A stretch of DNA of 64,000 nucleotides from Adiantum capillus-veneris (Eukaryota; Streptophyta; Polypodiopsida; Polypodiales; Pteridaceae). Made by a program: the position numbers and the translations under genes. The notes beneath the pieces were generated by a model. The model was not told the origin of the DNA, made no database searches, and saw nothing but the letters and a program-made list of their open reading frames with translations. The stretch spans positions 120,664,543 through 120,728,542 of the forward strand of contig CM043960.1 in the NCBI GenBank assembly GCA_014529385.2, in the 5' to 3' direction. Numbering within the stretch: position 1 is the stretch's first letter; each line of letters starts with the position of its first letter. Below, in pieces: positions 1 through 10,741 of the stretch.

Positions 1-1195
1 TAGCAGCTCTTCGTCATAGATATGCTTCTACTCTTTCCTTTTGGAATTGGGAGGATAATTTATAATATCAATGAGGCAAAGGGGCCATGAAGAGCCATAC
101 ATAGCGAGTATAGAGTCCAAATAAAAAAACAAATCCACTACAAAGGTAGTGTTATAAGGTATATTCCTACTTCTTCAAGTGACGAATTGGATTATGGGGA
201 CATGCTAACATGGGAGAGTCTGAGAGTTCCTTGGGATAAAGAAATATGGCGCCAACGTTTTCTTAGTGTCTTGATAATTCATTAGTGTGGGTCATTCTCA
301 TATTGATAATTTTACTCATTAGAATGGCAAGGAAGTTCAAATGGGTATGGGATGACATAGAGCACTTTTTAGTAGGTAGGCTCTTTTCAAGTTGATATCC
401 CTATTGGCAAAGGTAAATATTCTCCATAATTAGTCTTCTTATGTTTCACACTGAACTATAGTGCACAAGGCACAACAGGTATGGGTACCTATTGTGCACA
501 ATCAACAATCAACAAAGAGGCCCCTTATAATTCTCATTTACTCCCCAATTTTGTCATACTGTGATTTTTCTTCGTTCTTTGACAGGTTTAGGTCAATTGC
601 CATTCACTATCTTTAAGCTCCTTAGCTCTTTGGATATATGATTGCAAACGAAAGGCAAGATAGAGTCCCTCCATTTTTTAGATCGATACACTTTCTCGAA
701 CTAAGCAATTTGCTCAAATACTCTAGATTACTTGCACAATCATATAATTTTTTAGCGGGTTGTTGATTTGGTTTGAAGCATTGTAGTCATTTGTCAACAA
801 TTCTCGTTATAGATGGAGGAGTGCAAGCCGAAACGGCTTGATGACTATCAAGATTTAGAAAATTTTCAAATGCAACGCATTTCAATGTACCAACTTCCGA
901 GCTCAACATGGCCCATTTGAGGGTTTTAAGATAGAAGGTTGGTATACCCATTTGAATACCTTTATATTGAAGAGACCTTCTAACTGCAACCTGTTTTCAA
1001 TGAAGAGATTTTATAGAACGATAAGCGCTATGTCAAGTTCCGACCTTGCTAGTAAACTCCTGTATAGTTGCGGTTTGAACCACCAAAGGTCCATAATCCT
1101 TTGCATGATCCGCACCTACTTGATGGGTTGAACCTCACAAGGTGCTCACAACCTTAATTGGAGTGCGGAGCTCATGGAGTAAATTATCTGGGTGT
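1..1195. other. Upstream intergenic DNA, nothing recognised
   Basis: AT-rich sequence without a sizeable open frame or a recognisable transposon domain on either strand. I see no terminal repeats, homopolymer tail or RNA-gene fold. It may contain old, unrecognisable retroelement debris, since most of the window is of that kind, but nothing in it supports a specific call. Its right part presumably includes distal promoter sequence of the chaperone gene that follows. Confidence 0.5.
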
Positions 1196-1203
1196 TTCTG
1201 GAA
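1196..1203 (+). promoter_or_regulatory. Partial heat-shock element (two units)
   Basis: The sequence TTCTGGAA holds two inverted nGAAn units with correct 2-bp spacing, the minimal half of a heat-shock-factor binding site. It lies about 50 bp upstream of a complete three-unit element. Two units alone occur by chance, so the support comes mainly from its position before a heat-shock-family gene. Confidence 0.45.
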
Positions 1204-1250
1204 GAAGGTTTGTTTGAAAGGAATGCGTGTGAATTTTGAAGCCCTCCGAG

Positions 1251-1263
1251 TTCTGGAATGTTC
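1251..1263 (+). promoter_or_regulatory. Perfect three-unit heat-shock element
   Basis: TTCTGGAATGTTC is a perfect TTC-nn-GAA-nn-TTC array, the consensus bound by trimeric heat-shock factor. It lies 342 bp upstream of the start codon and 108 bp upstream of the proposed 5'UTR intron. No obvious TATA box is seen between it and the intron, so the transcription start is unknown. Known biology: HSP110/HSP70 genes are commonly induced by heat-shock factors. Regulation of this gene by the element is inferred. Confidence 0.7.
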
Positions 1264-1370
1264 TACGATGTGCTAGAGTTCCGCTCTTCCAAACCCTTCA
1301 CTGCCTGCTTCTGAGGTCTGCCTGGAACTGTACGATTTTCTTCCCTCCTCTCTCTCTCGCTGCTACACGG

Positions 1371-1486
1371 GTACGTTTCCCCTCTTCCACACTGTTAACT
1401 GCCTTCCTGCAGAACTAGAAACGATTTGTTTTGCGCGCGTCGAACCCTAACCTTTTCATTTCACCTCTCTTTTGGTTTGATTGCAG
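1371..1486 (+). other. Probable 5'UTR intron of the chaperone gene
   Basis: A strong donor (GTACGT) at 1371 and a pyrimidine-rich tract ending in TTGCAG at 1481-1486 bound a 116-bp intron just upstream of the start codon. Its size and base composition match the short coding introns of the same gene. A pyrimidine-rich leader (CTCTCTCTCTCGC) precedes it. Only splice-site appearance supports it; transcripts would settle the call. Confidence 0.55.
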
Positions 1487-1592
1487 GTGCTTTACGTTCC
1501 TGAAGTTCTCCATTGCTGTATCGAGTTTGGCCAAGAACCCTAGCTTCTGACAAAGTTTCTTTCTTCTTCTTGTTGCTTGGCCAGTGGCAGCC

Positions 1593-4500
1593 ATGAGTGT
1601 CGTGGGCCTTGATGTTGGTAATGAGAACTGCATTGTGGCAGTCGCCCGGCAGCGTGGGATTGACGTGGTGCTGAATGATGAGTCCAAGCGTGAGACCCCT
1701 GCCCTTGTTTCCTTTAATGACAAGCAGCGCTTTATCGGAACAGCAGCATCTGCTGGCCTCACTATGACGCCCAAAAACACTGTTGCACAGATCAAGCGCT
1801 TGCTTGGGAGAAAATTTAACGATCCTGAGGTACAGCAGGATTTGCAGCTCTTGCCTTTCAAGGTCACAGAAGGGCCGGATGGCTATCCCCTTATACATGT
1901 GCAGTATCTTGGTGAGAGCAGATCCTTCACCCCTACACAGATTTTGGGCATGATCATGTCCAACCTTAAGAGCATTGCAGAGAAGAATCTGCAAACACAT
2001 GTTGCTGATTGTGTGATTGGAATTCCTGTCTTTTTCACTGAGATTCAGCGTCGGGCTTTGCTGGATGCAGCTGCAATTGCAGGCCTTCGCCCTCTTCGTT
2101 TAATGCATGAGACGACTGCCACTGCCCTGGCATATGGAATATACAAGACTGATTTGCCTGAGACTGACCCAATTAATGTGGTTTTTGTGGATGTCGGTCA
2201 TGCTGCCATGCAGATTTGTGTGGTTGCATTCAGAAAGGGCCAGTTGAAGGTTTTAGCACATGCCTTTGATCGGTCTCTGGGTGGTAGAGACTTTGATGAG
2301 GTACTCTTTCAATACTTCTGTGGAAAGTTTAAGGAGGAATATAAAATTGATGTGCCCTCTAATTCTAGAGCTTGTCAAAGGCTGAGGTCGGCCTGTGAGA
2401 AGATGAAGAAGGTTCTGAGTGCAAATGCCGAAGCCCCTCTTAACATAGAATGTCTGATGGATGAGAAAGATGTGAGGGGCTTTATGAAACGGGAGGACTT
2501 TGAGAAGCTGGCACAACCAATGCTGGAGCGGGTGAGAGCACTTTGTGAGAGAGCGCTTGCAGAAGGCAATATTCCCACCGATAAGCTATATTCTGTTGAA
2601 GTCGTAGGATCGGGATCGCGTGTGCCATCAGTTCTGAAAATTTTGACTAGTGTGTTCAAAAAGGAGCCCAGCAGAACTATGAATGCAAGTGAATGCATTG
2701 CCCGTGGTTGTGCATTACAGTGTGCCATGTTAAGCCCAACTTTCAGAGTTCGAGATTTTGAGGTATCCTTCTTAGTTTTTGCAGGGTTTGCTGATTGTCA
2801 GCTTTTTTAATTCATCTATCAATGCTACTCGGTGGCGTTATTCAATTACTATGTCTGTCAATGTCTTGTTTACTTACAGGTCCAAGATGCGTTCCCCTTC
2901 AGTATTTGCCTTGCATGGAAAGGTGCAGCCCCGGAGTCTGAGGAAGGAGGTTTTACTGGGGAGGCATCATGTTCCAGTGTAGTGTTTCCCAAGGGAAATC
3001 CAGTGCCAAGCACAAAGATGCTTACCTTCTACCGAGCAGGGACTTTCCAGGTGGATGCATTATATGCAGATATGCAGGATTTGCCTCCTGGCACCCCTCA
3101 GAAAATAAATACAGTCACTGTAAGCAGCATATTTGGCATCACTGCCGTTTCTATTCTGAATGTAGTAACATGACAAACCAAACATGACCGTGTCCTCGTT
3201 TTTTCTGTAGATTGGTCCATTCAAGCCGACAAAAGCAGAGAAGGCTAAAATAAAAGTGAAGATTCGCTTGAATCTGCATGGAATTGTGTCTGTTGAATCA
3301 GCCACGGTAAGGAAAGAAGTGAAAGTTTTCCTTGGTAAGACTTCTCTGTAATTGTGGTAAGAAACAAATGCATGGAGTTTGATTATCGAGCAGATGATTG
3401 AAGAGGAGGAAGTGGAGATACCAGTTTCTTCCAAGGTGGAGGGAGGCCCTTCAGCTATGGAGGTTGAAGGTAATCAAGCCCCTAAGGTCCCTGACTTGAA
3501 TGATCCAAGTGTGGACACTGGTGAAAACAATGCTGCTGATTCTAATGGAATGGATAACGATGAGCCTGCTGTCGATGTGAAGCCTGTAGAAACAGAGGCG
3601 TCAAAGGTTAGTTCATGTCTTGATTTTAAAAAAACTGCTTGAATTAATCTTTCAATTCCAGTGATGCTACTATTTGAGTACCATTGTCAGTATGACCTGT
3701 CTAGTCACTGCATTAAGCAAGCTTAAAGAGTAAAGTTTTTCCAGATCTGTATCGCTTGTGATGTGACTTTAATTTGTCGGTTCTGGTACTTAAATCCCTT
3801 ATCATTTATTGTGGCAGAAAGATGCCTCCAAGAAGAAGAAAAGTAAAAGAAAGGATGTCCTAGTAAAAGAAAGTCCTTTTGGAGCTCTGCCTCAAGGTGA
3901 CCTGCAAAAAGCGGTAGAACAAGAGTATGAGATGGCCCTGCAAGATCGTGTGATGGAAGAGACGAAGGATAAAAAGAATGCTGTGGAGGCCTACGTCTAT
4001 GACATGCGAAACAAGGTGTCAATCTGAATTTTATGGATGCATGCCAGTTTTAGGAGCATGGCTGGTTTATTTCCTGGATGATGAATAGTAGTAGCGCAGA
4101 TAGGTTGCTCTTATTGGTATGATCTGTGCAGTCCGCTCTAACAAGGTTCTGATGCTGATCCTTCTTGCAGATGTACGAAAAATATCGAGAGTATGCCACC
4201 GATGCAGAAAGGGAGGATTTGGCTGCAAGACTGCAAGAGACGGAGGACTGGTTGTATGAGGATGGAGAGGATGAGACAAAGGGTGTTTATGTGGCTAAAT
4301 TGGCAGATCTTAAGAAGGTTGGTGTTACTGTCATAAATATCTGGTATAGACCCTATGGCTGGCAGTTTTTTTTTCTCAAATGACACTTTGACGTGCACTA
4401 TCAGCTTGGAGATCCCATTGAAGAAAGATTCAAGGAGGAGGAAGCGCGAGGACCTTGTGTGGAGCAATTGCTTTACTGCATTAACAGTTTTCGGGAAGCT

Positions 4501-5791
4501 GCTATTTCAAAAGATGCGAAATTTGATCACATTGATCCATCCGAGAAAGAAAAAGTATGACACGTGTCCTTATAAATGGCTCACAAGTTATGTTACACCT
4601 GGAATGTGGGTTGATTGTTATTGATGCATTGTGTGCGCAGGTAGTGGTGGAATGTAACACAGCTGAAGAGTGGTTAAAGGAAAAGAGATCGCAGCAAGAA
4701 CACCTTCCGAGATCAGCAAATCCTGCACTTTTATCTTCAGATGTCAAGAAAAAAATGGAGGCTCTTGATCGGTGAGTTCCAATTTCTATGCTTTGTGTGA
4801 GTTCTTTAGATTCTCACCACATCAAACACCACTGAACTGGGAAGCTGGAACCAAGGCCACTGTGGCTGCCGCCACGCCAGCCATGTCGTTGTCGTGGGTG
4901 GAATTTATGTTGCCCACACATGCACAGGTCTGGAAGTTTCTCAATGCATAACCATGGACACATGTAGGGGTGAGTTATGATCCAATGATAAGGGTGTGCC
5001 CAGAATGCAGAGGATTTGTAGCAAGAGCCTTCATGTTAAAGGACGGAGAAAATTTTTCTCCTCAACTTCTTAGTTCTCTGTGCATCTGAGTCCACTTACA
5101 CTGCATGCACAGTATATGAGAGAACGAGCAAGACATTCTCCTTAAGAATGCCTGAAGAGGTATATATAGACAAGGCGGGGAGAGGGAGAGGGAGGGATGT
5201 TTGCTGGCTAAAAAGGGCCTTTCGTGTATTTTTACTGGCTAAAATTCATTTCTCTCTAGTTAGGAAAAATGTTTTCGGTGGAGTCTGGTGAGGGACTCTC
5301 CGCCTACACGTCCCTCACATACCTCGTTAAGCTTAACACGCAATCTAAATTTCATGTGCACATTATTTACGTTGATCAGTGGAAAGCTCTCATTGATTAC
5401 ATGTTACAGTCTCCACTGAAAATATAGAATACTTCACTGGCATATTCTTGTAATACATTCAAATTTTTGTGCCATTTTTGTTGTTTTTTAGGGTGGACCT
5501 GTAGGTGCCGTTCCAAGACACTTTACTGTTTTCCTCCTTGATGGTTTGTATTGATATCATGTGCTTAATTTTGTCTATTCAAATTGTTGCAGGTTTTGTA
5601 AGCCAATTATGACCAAGGCCCGCCCTGCACCTCCTAAGCCAGCTTCCCCTCCTCCAAGCAAAGGAGCACCCAACAAGGAGTCTGAGGGTTCGGCAAATGG
5701 TACGGCTACAGAAAATGGGGATGCCCAAGCCACAGAGCCCATGGATGCGGATAGCACAAATCCCGAGGGAGAGAGAATGCAGACAGATTGA
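1593..5791 (+). CDS. HSP70-15: HSP110-class Hsp70 chaperone (HSP70-14/15-like), nine coding exons
   Basis: Cytosolic HSP110/SSE-type chaperone, known in this family as a nucleotide-exchange factor for Hsp70 and a holdase. Exons: 1593-2762, 2880-3119, 3211-3306, 3394-3606, 3818-4015, 4171-4317, 4405-4554, 4641-4771, 5593-5791. All introns are GT-AG, and the joined frame is open for 847 residues, close to the roughly 830 of the Arabidopsis proteins. The start is the ATG at 1593 (MSVVGLDVGNENC), where the family begins. The ATPase domain shows the diverged HSP110 phosphate loop (DVGNENC), HETTATALAYG and the adenosine loop VEVVGSGSRVP, ending near residue 385. A beta substrate-binding domain follows, then an acidic loop (exon 4), then the alpha-helical lid with ALQDRVMEETKDKKNAVE and DWLYEDGEDETKGVY. 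The tail is Pro/Ala-rich and acidic, ending MQTD, with no ER-retention signal. All domains are present and no frame is broken. Upstream heat-shock elements suggest heat induction. The assignment to family is firm; one-to-one orthology is inferred. Confidence 0.97.
4772..5592 (+). other. Large last intron (821 bp), possible repeat insertion
   Basis: The other introns of the chaperone gene are about 85-210 bp, but this one is 821 bp. It has a consensus donor (GTGAGT) and a TTGCAG acceptor, and it splits a codon after two bases (CG|G). Its middle holds a TATA-like stretch (GTATATATAGAC near 5160), purine-rich runs and sequence unlike neighbouring introns, so an old transposon fragment is possible. 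I found no terminal repeats or coding motif to prove it. Confidence 0.5.
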
Positions 5792-6244
5792 ATTGCTTGC
5801 TTTCCTATATTACACTTGAAGCATTTTTGTCTCCAGCCCTTGAAATTCGGGAAACTAGGAGAAGTTACGCATCTAAGTGCATTTGTCTAATCTAAACAGC
5901 GGCAGCTTGTGCGGGATTGTGTTCTCTTTATAGTGGGAATTGGTATTTGTAAACGTGATTAGTTTTTTTATTTGAGGAGGGAGTTTCTAACATATGTTCC
6001 GTATATGTGTGCATCTTGCCAGTTGGTTTTATAGGGTGATGTTTGTAACCTCATCCGGAAGCATAAATATCGTTTCGGCAGCTCGTGGACTTCTACTGTT
6101 ATCATTTGATTCAAGACCTGCTTAGAATTGCTGAAATGTATAAGCTTTCCTTTTTAGCAAGCTTACTGAATGCTGTAATGCTGTATGATGATTATTATTA
6201 ATTGCATGTTTTATACAGCTCAATTGAATGTTAGTCCAGCTGAT

Positions 6245-6269
6245 CCCCCCCCCCCCCCCCCCCCCCCCC
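6245..6269. repeat. Poly-C homopolymer, 25 bp
   Basis: An uninterrupted run of 25 cytosines lies about 450 bp past the chaperone stop codon, followed by A/C-rich sequence. The opposite strand is a G25 run able to form G-quadruplexes. The length may be imprecise because such runs are prone to sequencing error. Confidence 0.9.
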
Positions 6270-6469
6270 AAACCACCACAACAATTACATTCGTAGATGC
6301 ATCCATCCTTTCCCCTGGAGATATTTGGTAAATGCCATTCTCTTGCATTTACCGTTTGGTCTGGCGCTTGGTCTGCTTGGTCTGGCATTCGTATGCTGTT
6401 TCATTTTCATTTGTCTTCAAAAGTGGGTCATTTTGATGTTTCTTAGTTTCTTGTTTTATGCCACCCCCA

Positions 6470-6484
6470 CCCCCCCCCCCCCCC
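6470..6484. repeat. Poly-C homopolymer, 15 bp
   Basis: Fifteen cytosines, directly preceded by a CCACCCCCA stretch. It lies about 200 bp after the longer poly-C tract. Confidence 0.85.
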
Positions 6485-7054
6485 TGCGGGATTTGTCTTG
6501 GTTGGTCTTATGCTGGTCTAAGTGGTTCTGTTTGTGTCTTGTTCCATTGTTCTCTAGTTTGCTGGCATGTTCCAAAATGAACATATGCAACATTGTTATC
6601 TTGTTGACTCCTGTGCTATTAGTACACATACTCCAAGATCCATCTTTCCTTCGCATTAGAGTGAAGAGTTAACCTTTTCTCTGATAATCATTTGGCCTGA
6701 ATTTTTCTCTTGCTGTGCTGCGGTGACACTCAAGTTGGGCTTATTTGAAATAATATACGGACTGCTAGAGAAATCAGAGCTGTTTTTATCTGTGTCGGGC
6801 ATATGTCGGTAAGAATCTGGTTCTTGTAGGGGTCTCTTGTAGGGGTCATACAAAATATTCCACTCATCAAGAGAGATTTTGTAAAACCTTGTAGATTTCG
6901 TTTGAAGGCAGCTTGTTGACATCGTCTTGTAGATTAGAAAGTTTTTCCCTTCTTGGTCCTTAGCATATCCTCGTTTGTACAATCAATTGAAGATTCCATG
7001 ACTTGACTTGGAATTTTGTACTCTTAAGGTTTCTAAGTCCCTTTTAATAGATGA

Positions 7055-7305
7055 TGTGAGTGCGCGAATGTGGTGCGTGTGCGGAGAGTGAGAAGGAGAG
7101 AGAGGGAGACAGAGAGCAGGACATAGGATGTGGGTGGAGCTCCCAAATCTCACTGTGTGACCACCATGTGAGAATGTGAGTGAGAGCTCCTTATTCTTTA
7201 TACATTCTTTGTGTGTATAAAGAATAAGGAGATGAATGTGGATAGTCGGACACTGACCGGCGGACACGGGCAAAGCACGGTGAGGCACACTGTCTTTACC
7301 TAACA
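7055..7305 (-). repeat. 3' LTR of copia D
   Basis: This 251-bp copy matches the repeat at 9912-10153, with scattered substitutions and a small length difference in the TATACATTCTTTGTGTG segment. On the element's sense strand the interior flank GTGGGAGAA is a suitable polypurine tract. Confidence 0.92.
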
Positions 7306-7624
7306 TTCTCCCACTGAAGGCTGCGTGTCGATAAGTGGTAAGAAGATTAGCCTACAATTAGTATATACAAGAGGTGAGAGAAGACGGCTCTCAACCTATG
7401 TCCACTGGCTCACTTTGTAATCGTTCGTGTAGATGCAACATGCATACCACTACGGCTAGAGCTACGATGACACTCCTGATGGAGGTATCGAGTGACGACT
7501 TGCATGGTTCCACAATGCACAATGCCAGTGTCAGTCATCGCACGACTCAATCATCGCATGATTGAGAACTCCCATTGCAAATGCACCAATTGCATAAGCA
7601 AGATCAAGTCTCGAAACCAAAAGG

Positions 7625-8092
7625 TCAGACATGGGAGATCCGAAAGCCAACGAAACATGCACTATGTGCTAATTTATCTCTGTCAGCAAGCTCAGTGCCA
7701 TATGCATCCTCATCAGGAACCACCTGACTATGTATTACTATGTCAGTGCCATATGCATCCTCATCAGGAACCACCTGACTATGCATTACTATGTCAGTAT
7801 CCTCTGGCAAAGGCATATTTGTTGAGAATGACTGCAAAACCGAAAAATCAGCACCACTGCAATCACACACAGTTGTCTGAAGGACACTGTCGCCCTCAAA
7901 CGTATTAGATACATTATAGAACAATGCATCGGTCTCTGGCTCAACTAATGTCACCTCAACTGATGACTTGACAAAGTTGTGCATTCCCAGAGATATCATT
8001 GTCTGTGTGAATGTCACCACAAGACAAATGCACAACATGCTCTCCATGCAGCACATCCGCAAAAGAGACGTCTCGTCTCTCGCTCCAAACAT
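7625..8092 (-). pseudogene. Broken copia D fragment after the pre-integrase linker
   Basis: An open frame of about 155 codons on the element strand lies downstream of the gag/protease remnant. It contains a duplicated 17-residue unit (DEDAYGTDIVIHSQVVP type). Integrase catalytic residues and zinc-binding histidines/cysteines are absent. It probably represents sequence joined by deletion, or fast-decaying pol. I do not recognise a functional domain in it, and the boundaries are those of the open stretch. Confidence 0.45.
7693..7794. repeat. 51-bp tandem duplication in copia D
   Basis: Two adjacent 51-bp copies, 7693-7743 and 7744-7794, differ at a single base (TGTATTAC versus TGCATTAC). The unit is 17 codons long, so the reading frame was kept. 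The near identity implies a recent duplication compared with the divergence of the two LTRs. Confidence 0.92.
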
Positions 8093-8145
8093 GGCTGCAA
8101 ATACACAGAGACTACACCACTTCGTGTGTCAAAAATATGCAAAGG

Positions 8146-8736
8146 TTATACCAGACCACTTCTAGCACCTCTGGCTATCACCAGTGATCTGCTATACATC
8201 TGAAATGACCGCTCTCCAAGCAGTACACAATGTCCACTACTCTGCAACAACTGACGCACTGAAATGAGACTCTGACTGAGTCCTAGTACATTACGTACAT
8301 CTCGTAGCGTAAGCAATGCACCGTTAGGTAAGGACATACATACATCTCCAGCACCCTCTATGTCGTATGCTGAACCATCAGCAAACTGCACACAACCAAG
8401 TCTCCCACTAGAGAAAGAGCAAAACAAATCACGACGTGACGTTACGTGAAAAACTGCATGCTCGTCTAGTAGAAAACTCATAGACAATGTGCTATCCCAA
8501 GACACAAAGTAGTCTGAAGGCAAGCTTAACTCAAAAGTGACATGTCTATCACATACATACTCTCTAGCATCTGTCCTCATAGTAGCACTATGCATTTGCC
8601 TCTTTCGCTGCTTCATACGCTTGAAGCAACGGTGCCTAATATGCCCATCATGGCCGCAGTGCCAACATGCCAGTTGATCGTGAACGAGAACCCCCTCTAA
8701 CCCGAAGCGTCTCCATGCCAAATCTATGGCAAACAA
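8146..8736 (-). pseudogene. Copia D gag/protease/pre-integrase remnant
   Basis: The 196-residue open stretch shows a zinc knuckle, CWHCGHDGHIRHRC (C-X2-C-X4-H-X4-C), about 24 residues from its start. A copia protease-like segment follows with WDS in place of the usual D-S/T-G context. The conserved LTLRDVRNVLGLSQSLISV block, which precedes the pre-integrase zinc finger, comes next. Function in the intact family: RNA-binding Gag and polyprotein processing. The capsid part is missing from this frame and the DSG motif is not intact, so it is non-functional. Confidence 0.8.
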
Positions 8737-8745
8737 TGCTCGAGA

Positions 8746-9897
8746 TCACCCGAGAGCAAACCACTGTCTCAAGCAAAGAAGGATACACAACTTCTCACTC
8801 TTGCGAGAGTGGATACAAAAACACAAAACTGTGTCCAAACTGACAAAACCTCTCAAAGTGAGAGTAAACACTTGATCACAAACTATGGCGAGAATCTGGA
8901 AAAAATCCGGTAGAGTTCTCCCTGAAAACTGAGCAAACAAAAACTCAAGTACAATTTCTATCATAAACCATAACACTACTCAATGTCAATGAGTAGAAAT
9001 GCCAAAATGGTTCCACATTTTCACATACAATGGCAATCCGCACTCAACGTACATCAACGGAGTGGCCGCGCATAAGCAAGCGCCAAAAGATTTACGATCC
9101 GGAAACTTGATCAATGCGAAAACAATGCCTCAAGAGAGCTCACCGGCACTTGAAAGTGCTCGCCAAAATACATATATAATGGGCATTAACTATGCACCAT
9201 AACCATATGCAAACCATCCGCAAATACCATGAATCCAAGCACAAAATCACTGCCAAAGTATCCTGTGAAAACCAGTGAAAGAAGCTCCACCTGTGTGCTC
9301 CAAAAAACTGCGTCTCTCAAGAGACCGCTTCGATGGTGTGTAAACGCCTCCGTACTTCGTTGCCCAAGTCTACCAAAAAACCCTCAAACCACAAGCTTAA
9401 CACAAGCTGCAATTGCATCTTAACCTCAGAATTTATGCATTCAACTTCAAACATCTCCCGTGCTTCCAAAAGTGCATCAAACTCGCACACAATGCGACAA
9501 CAGAAAATCTAGAATTTCTGTATACAGTCAGTCTGAGCTGAATATCAGCAAAACGGTGAGGAATTTGCAAAAAGTTTCTTCTGCAAAGTTGTAGACCACG
9601 TCGGAACGGATGGGACATGGCGGTCAGAATTCTCAGATCTGCATTCTACAAGGAGAAAATGAATCTGAAAACAGTGCTGCTGCGCACACAGTTTTAGGGC
9701 AACACCTTCACTTACACACAGTCTTCCACACTCCTTTCTGAGCTTCCACAAGAGCATACATCACTCTCAAATGAGCTCACAAGCTCCCATTGCATTCTCA
9801 CAAAGTTTCCAAGCTTTCTTAATCTCTCCACCACCGAGAGCGAGCGAGCTATCGTCTCGAAGCTCTCAAAGCCGTCGTGCTCTCCGCGGTCGCCATA
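8746..9897 (-). other. Copia D leader and decayed 5' gag
   Basis: No clean gag frame is seen here, only short shadow frames. Positions 8894-8933 resemble the 5' leader of copia C (around 60490-60530), sharing a GGAAAAA-TCGG-AGAGTT-TCCC pattern. This places the stretch in the untranslated leader or early gag of a related copia family. Confidence 0.55.
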
Positions 9898-9909
9898 GCT
9901 CTGATACCA
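9898..9909 (-). other. Primer-binding site of copia D
   Basis: GCTCTGATACCA is the reverse complement of TGGTATCAGAGC, the initiator-Met-tRNA-type primer site typical of plant copia elements. It lies two bases inside the right LTR, which fixes the element's orientation as - strand. Confidence 0.92.
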
Positions 9910-9911
9910 AT

Positions 9912-10153
9912 TGTGAGTGCGCGGATACGGTGCGTGTGCGGAGAGTGAGAAGGAGAGAGAGGGAGACAGAGAGCAGGACACAGGATGTGGGTGGAGCTCC
10001 CAAATCTCACTGTGTGAGCACCATGTGAGAATGTGAGTGAGAGCTCCTTATTCTTTGTATGTATAAAGAATAAGGAGATAAATGTGGGCAGCCGGACATT
10101 GGCCTCGGCGGACACGGGCAAAGCACGGTAAGGCACACCGCCTTTACTTAACA
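9912..10153 (-). repeat. 5' LTR of copia D
   Basis: This 242-bp copy is the partner of 7055-7305. It begins TGTGAGTGCGCGG and ends TTAACA on the + strand, and lies beside the primer-binding site. Confidence 0.92.
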
Positions 10154-10158
10154 GATGA

Positions 10159-10597
10159 TATCTTTTGAAGATGTTGCCTAGGTTGAAAATTTTGGTCTTT
10201 CAAAGTTCTTATCACAGATTTTGTGTTGTTTTAATGCACAATTATGTTCTAGATTTTATTGATTTAAAACCAAAACAATACAGATTCTTTTGGGATCTAA
10301 TCTAAGCATAATCTTATAAATCAAGCCGCATTTTCAATCTCAATAAATGTAGCAATTTTTTCAAACCCTCCAAGGAGGATGTATTGTTAGCAAATTAGCG
10401 TTTGGTTTACTTGTTCTTGCATGGAGTACGATTGAGTTGGCCCTTGAACAACTCAAGCAGTTAGTGTTGTAGCATTGACTTTTTTTTGGTAGATGTGTAT
10501 GTCTTCTATGGATTGTACACATTGTATGACTTAGTTTTCCACTTTAGCCATATGTCGAGGAAAACTTTAGCCGTATTTCGATTAGCAACCCCTTGTT

Positions 10598-10660
<63 letters not shown>

Positions 10661-10741
10661 GTTTTGTCGTAGGAACCATCTTGAGGCCTCATACATCTAT
10701 CGGATGAAGATGCCATGAAAGTAGTGGGCCTTTGGTGTTGG
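10159..10741. other. Intergenic DNA
   Basis: AT-rich sequence that appears to continue the host DNA split by copia D. Apart from the (GT)n(GA)n microsatellite inside it, nothing is recognised. Confidence 0.5.
10598..10656. repeat. Compound (GT)n(GA)n microsatellite
   Basis: About 11 GT units are directly followed by about 18 GA units. Confidence 0.95.

Larger units (their letters stand above)
5792..7049. other. 3'UTR and intergenic DNA with poly-C tracts
   Basis: The first roughly 300 bp after the stop are AT-rich and probably 3'UTR. No single strong AATAAA signal stands out, although CATAAATA occurs near 6062. Beyond that the region holds two long C homopolymers (listed separately) and no convincing gene. 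Short open frames here are biased by the homopolymers or AT-rich and match nothing I recognise. Confidence 0.6.
7050..10158 (-). mobile_element. Internally deleted Ty1/copia LTR element (copia D) with GATGA target duplication
   Basis: Two direct repeats, 7055-7305 and 9912-10153, start TGTGAG and end TAACA. They are flanked by the identical 5-bp target duplication GATGA (7050-7054 and 10154-10158). A primer-binding site complementary in type to initiator Met tRNA sits beside the right LTR, so the element reads on the - strand. The interior is only 2.6 kb. It keeps part of gag with a zinc knuckle, a protease-like stretch and the pre-integrase linker, but no integrase, reverse transcriptase or RNase H. 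It was therefore mobilised in trans or deleted after insertion. Confidence 0.93.

Noticed and set aside
1415-2000. Two long minus-strand frames opposite the chaperone start
   Set aside because: Shadows of the strongly coding first exon. They show no family motif and no conserved start context.
6122-6672. Frames with poly-Gly or poly-Pro stretches
   Set aside because: Caused by the poly-C homopolymers, with no homologous flanking protein.
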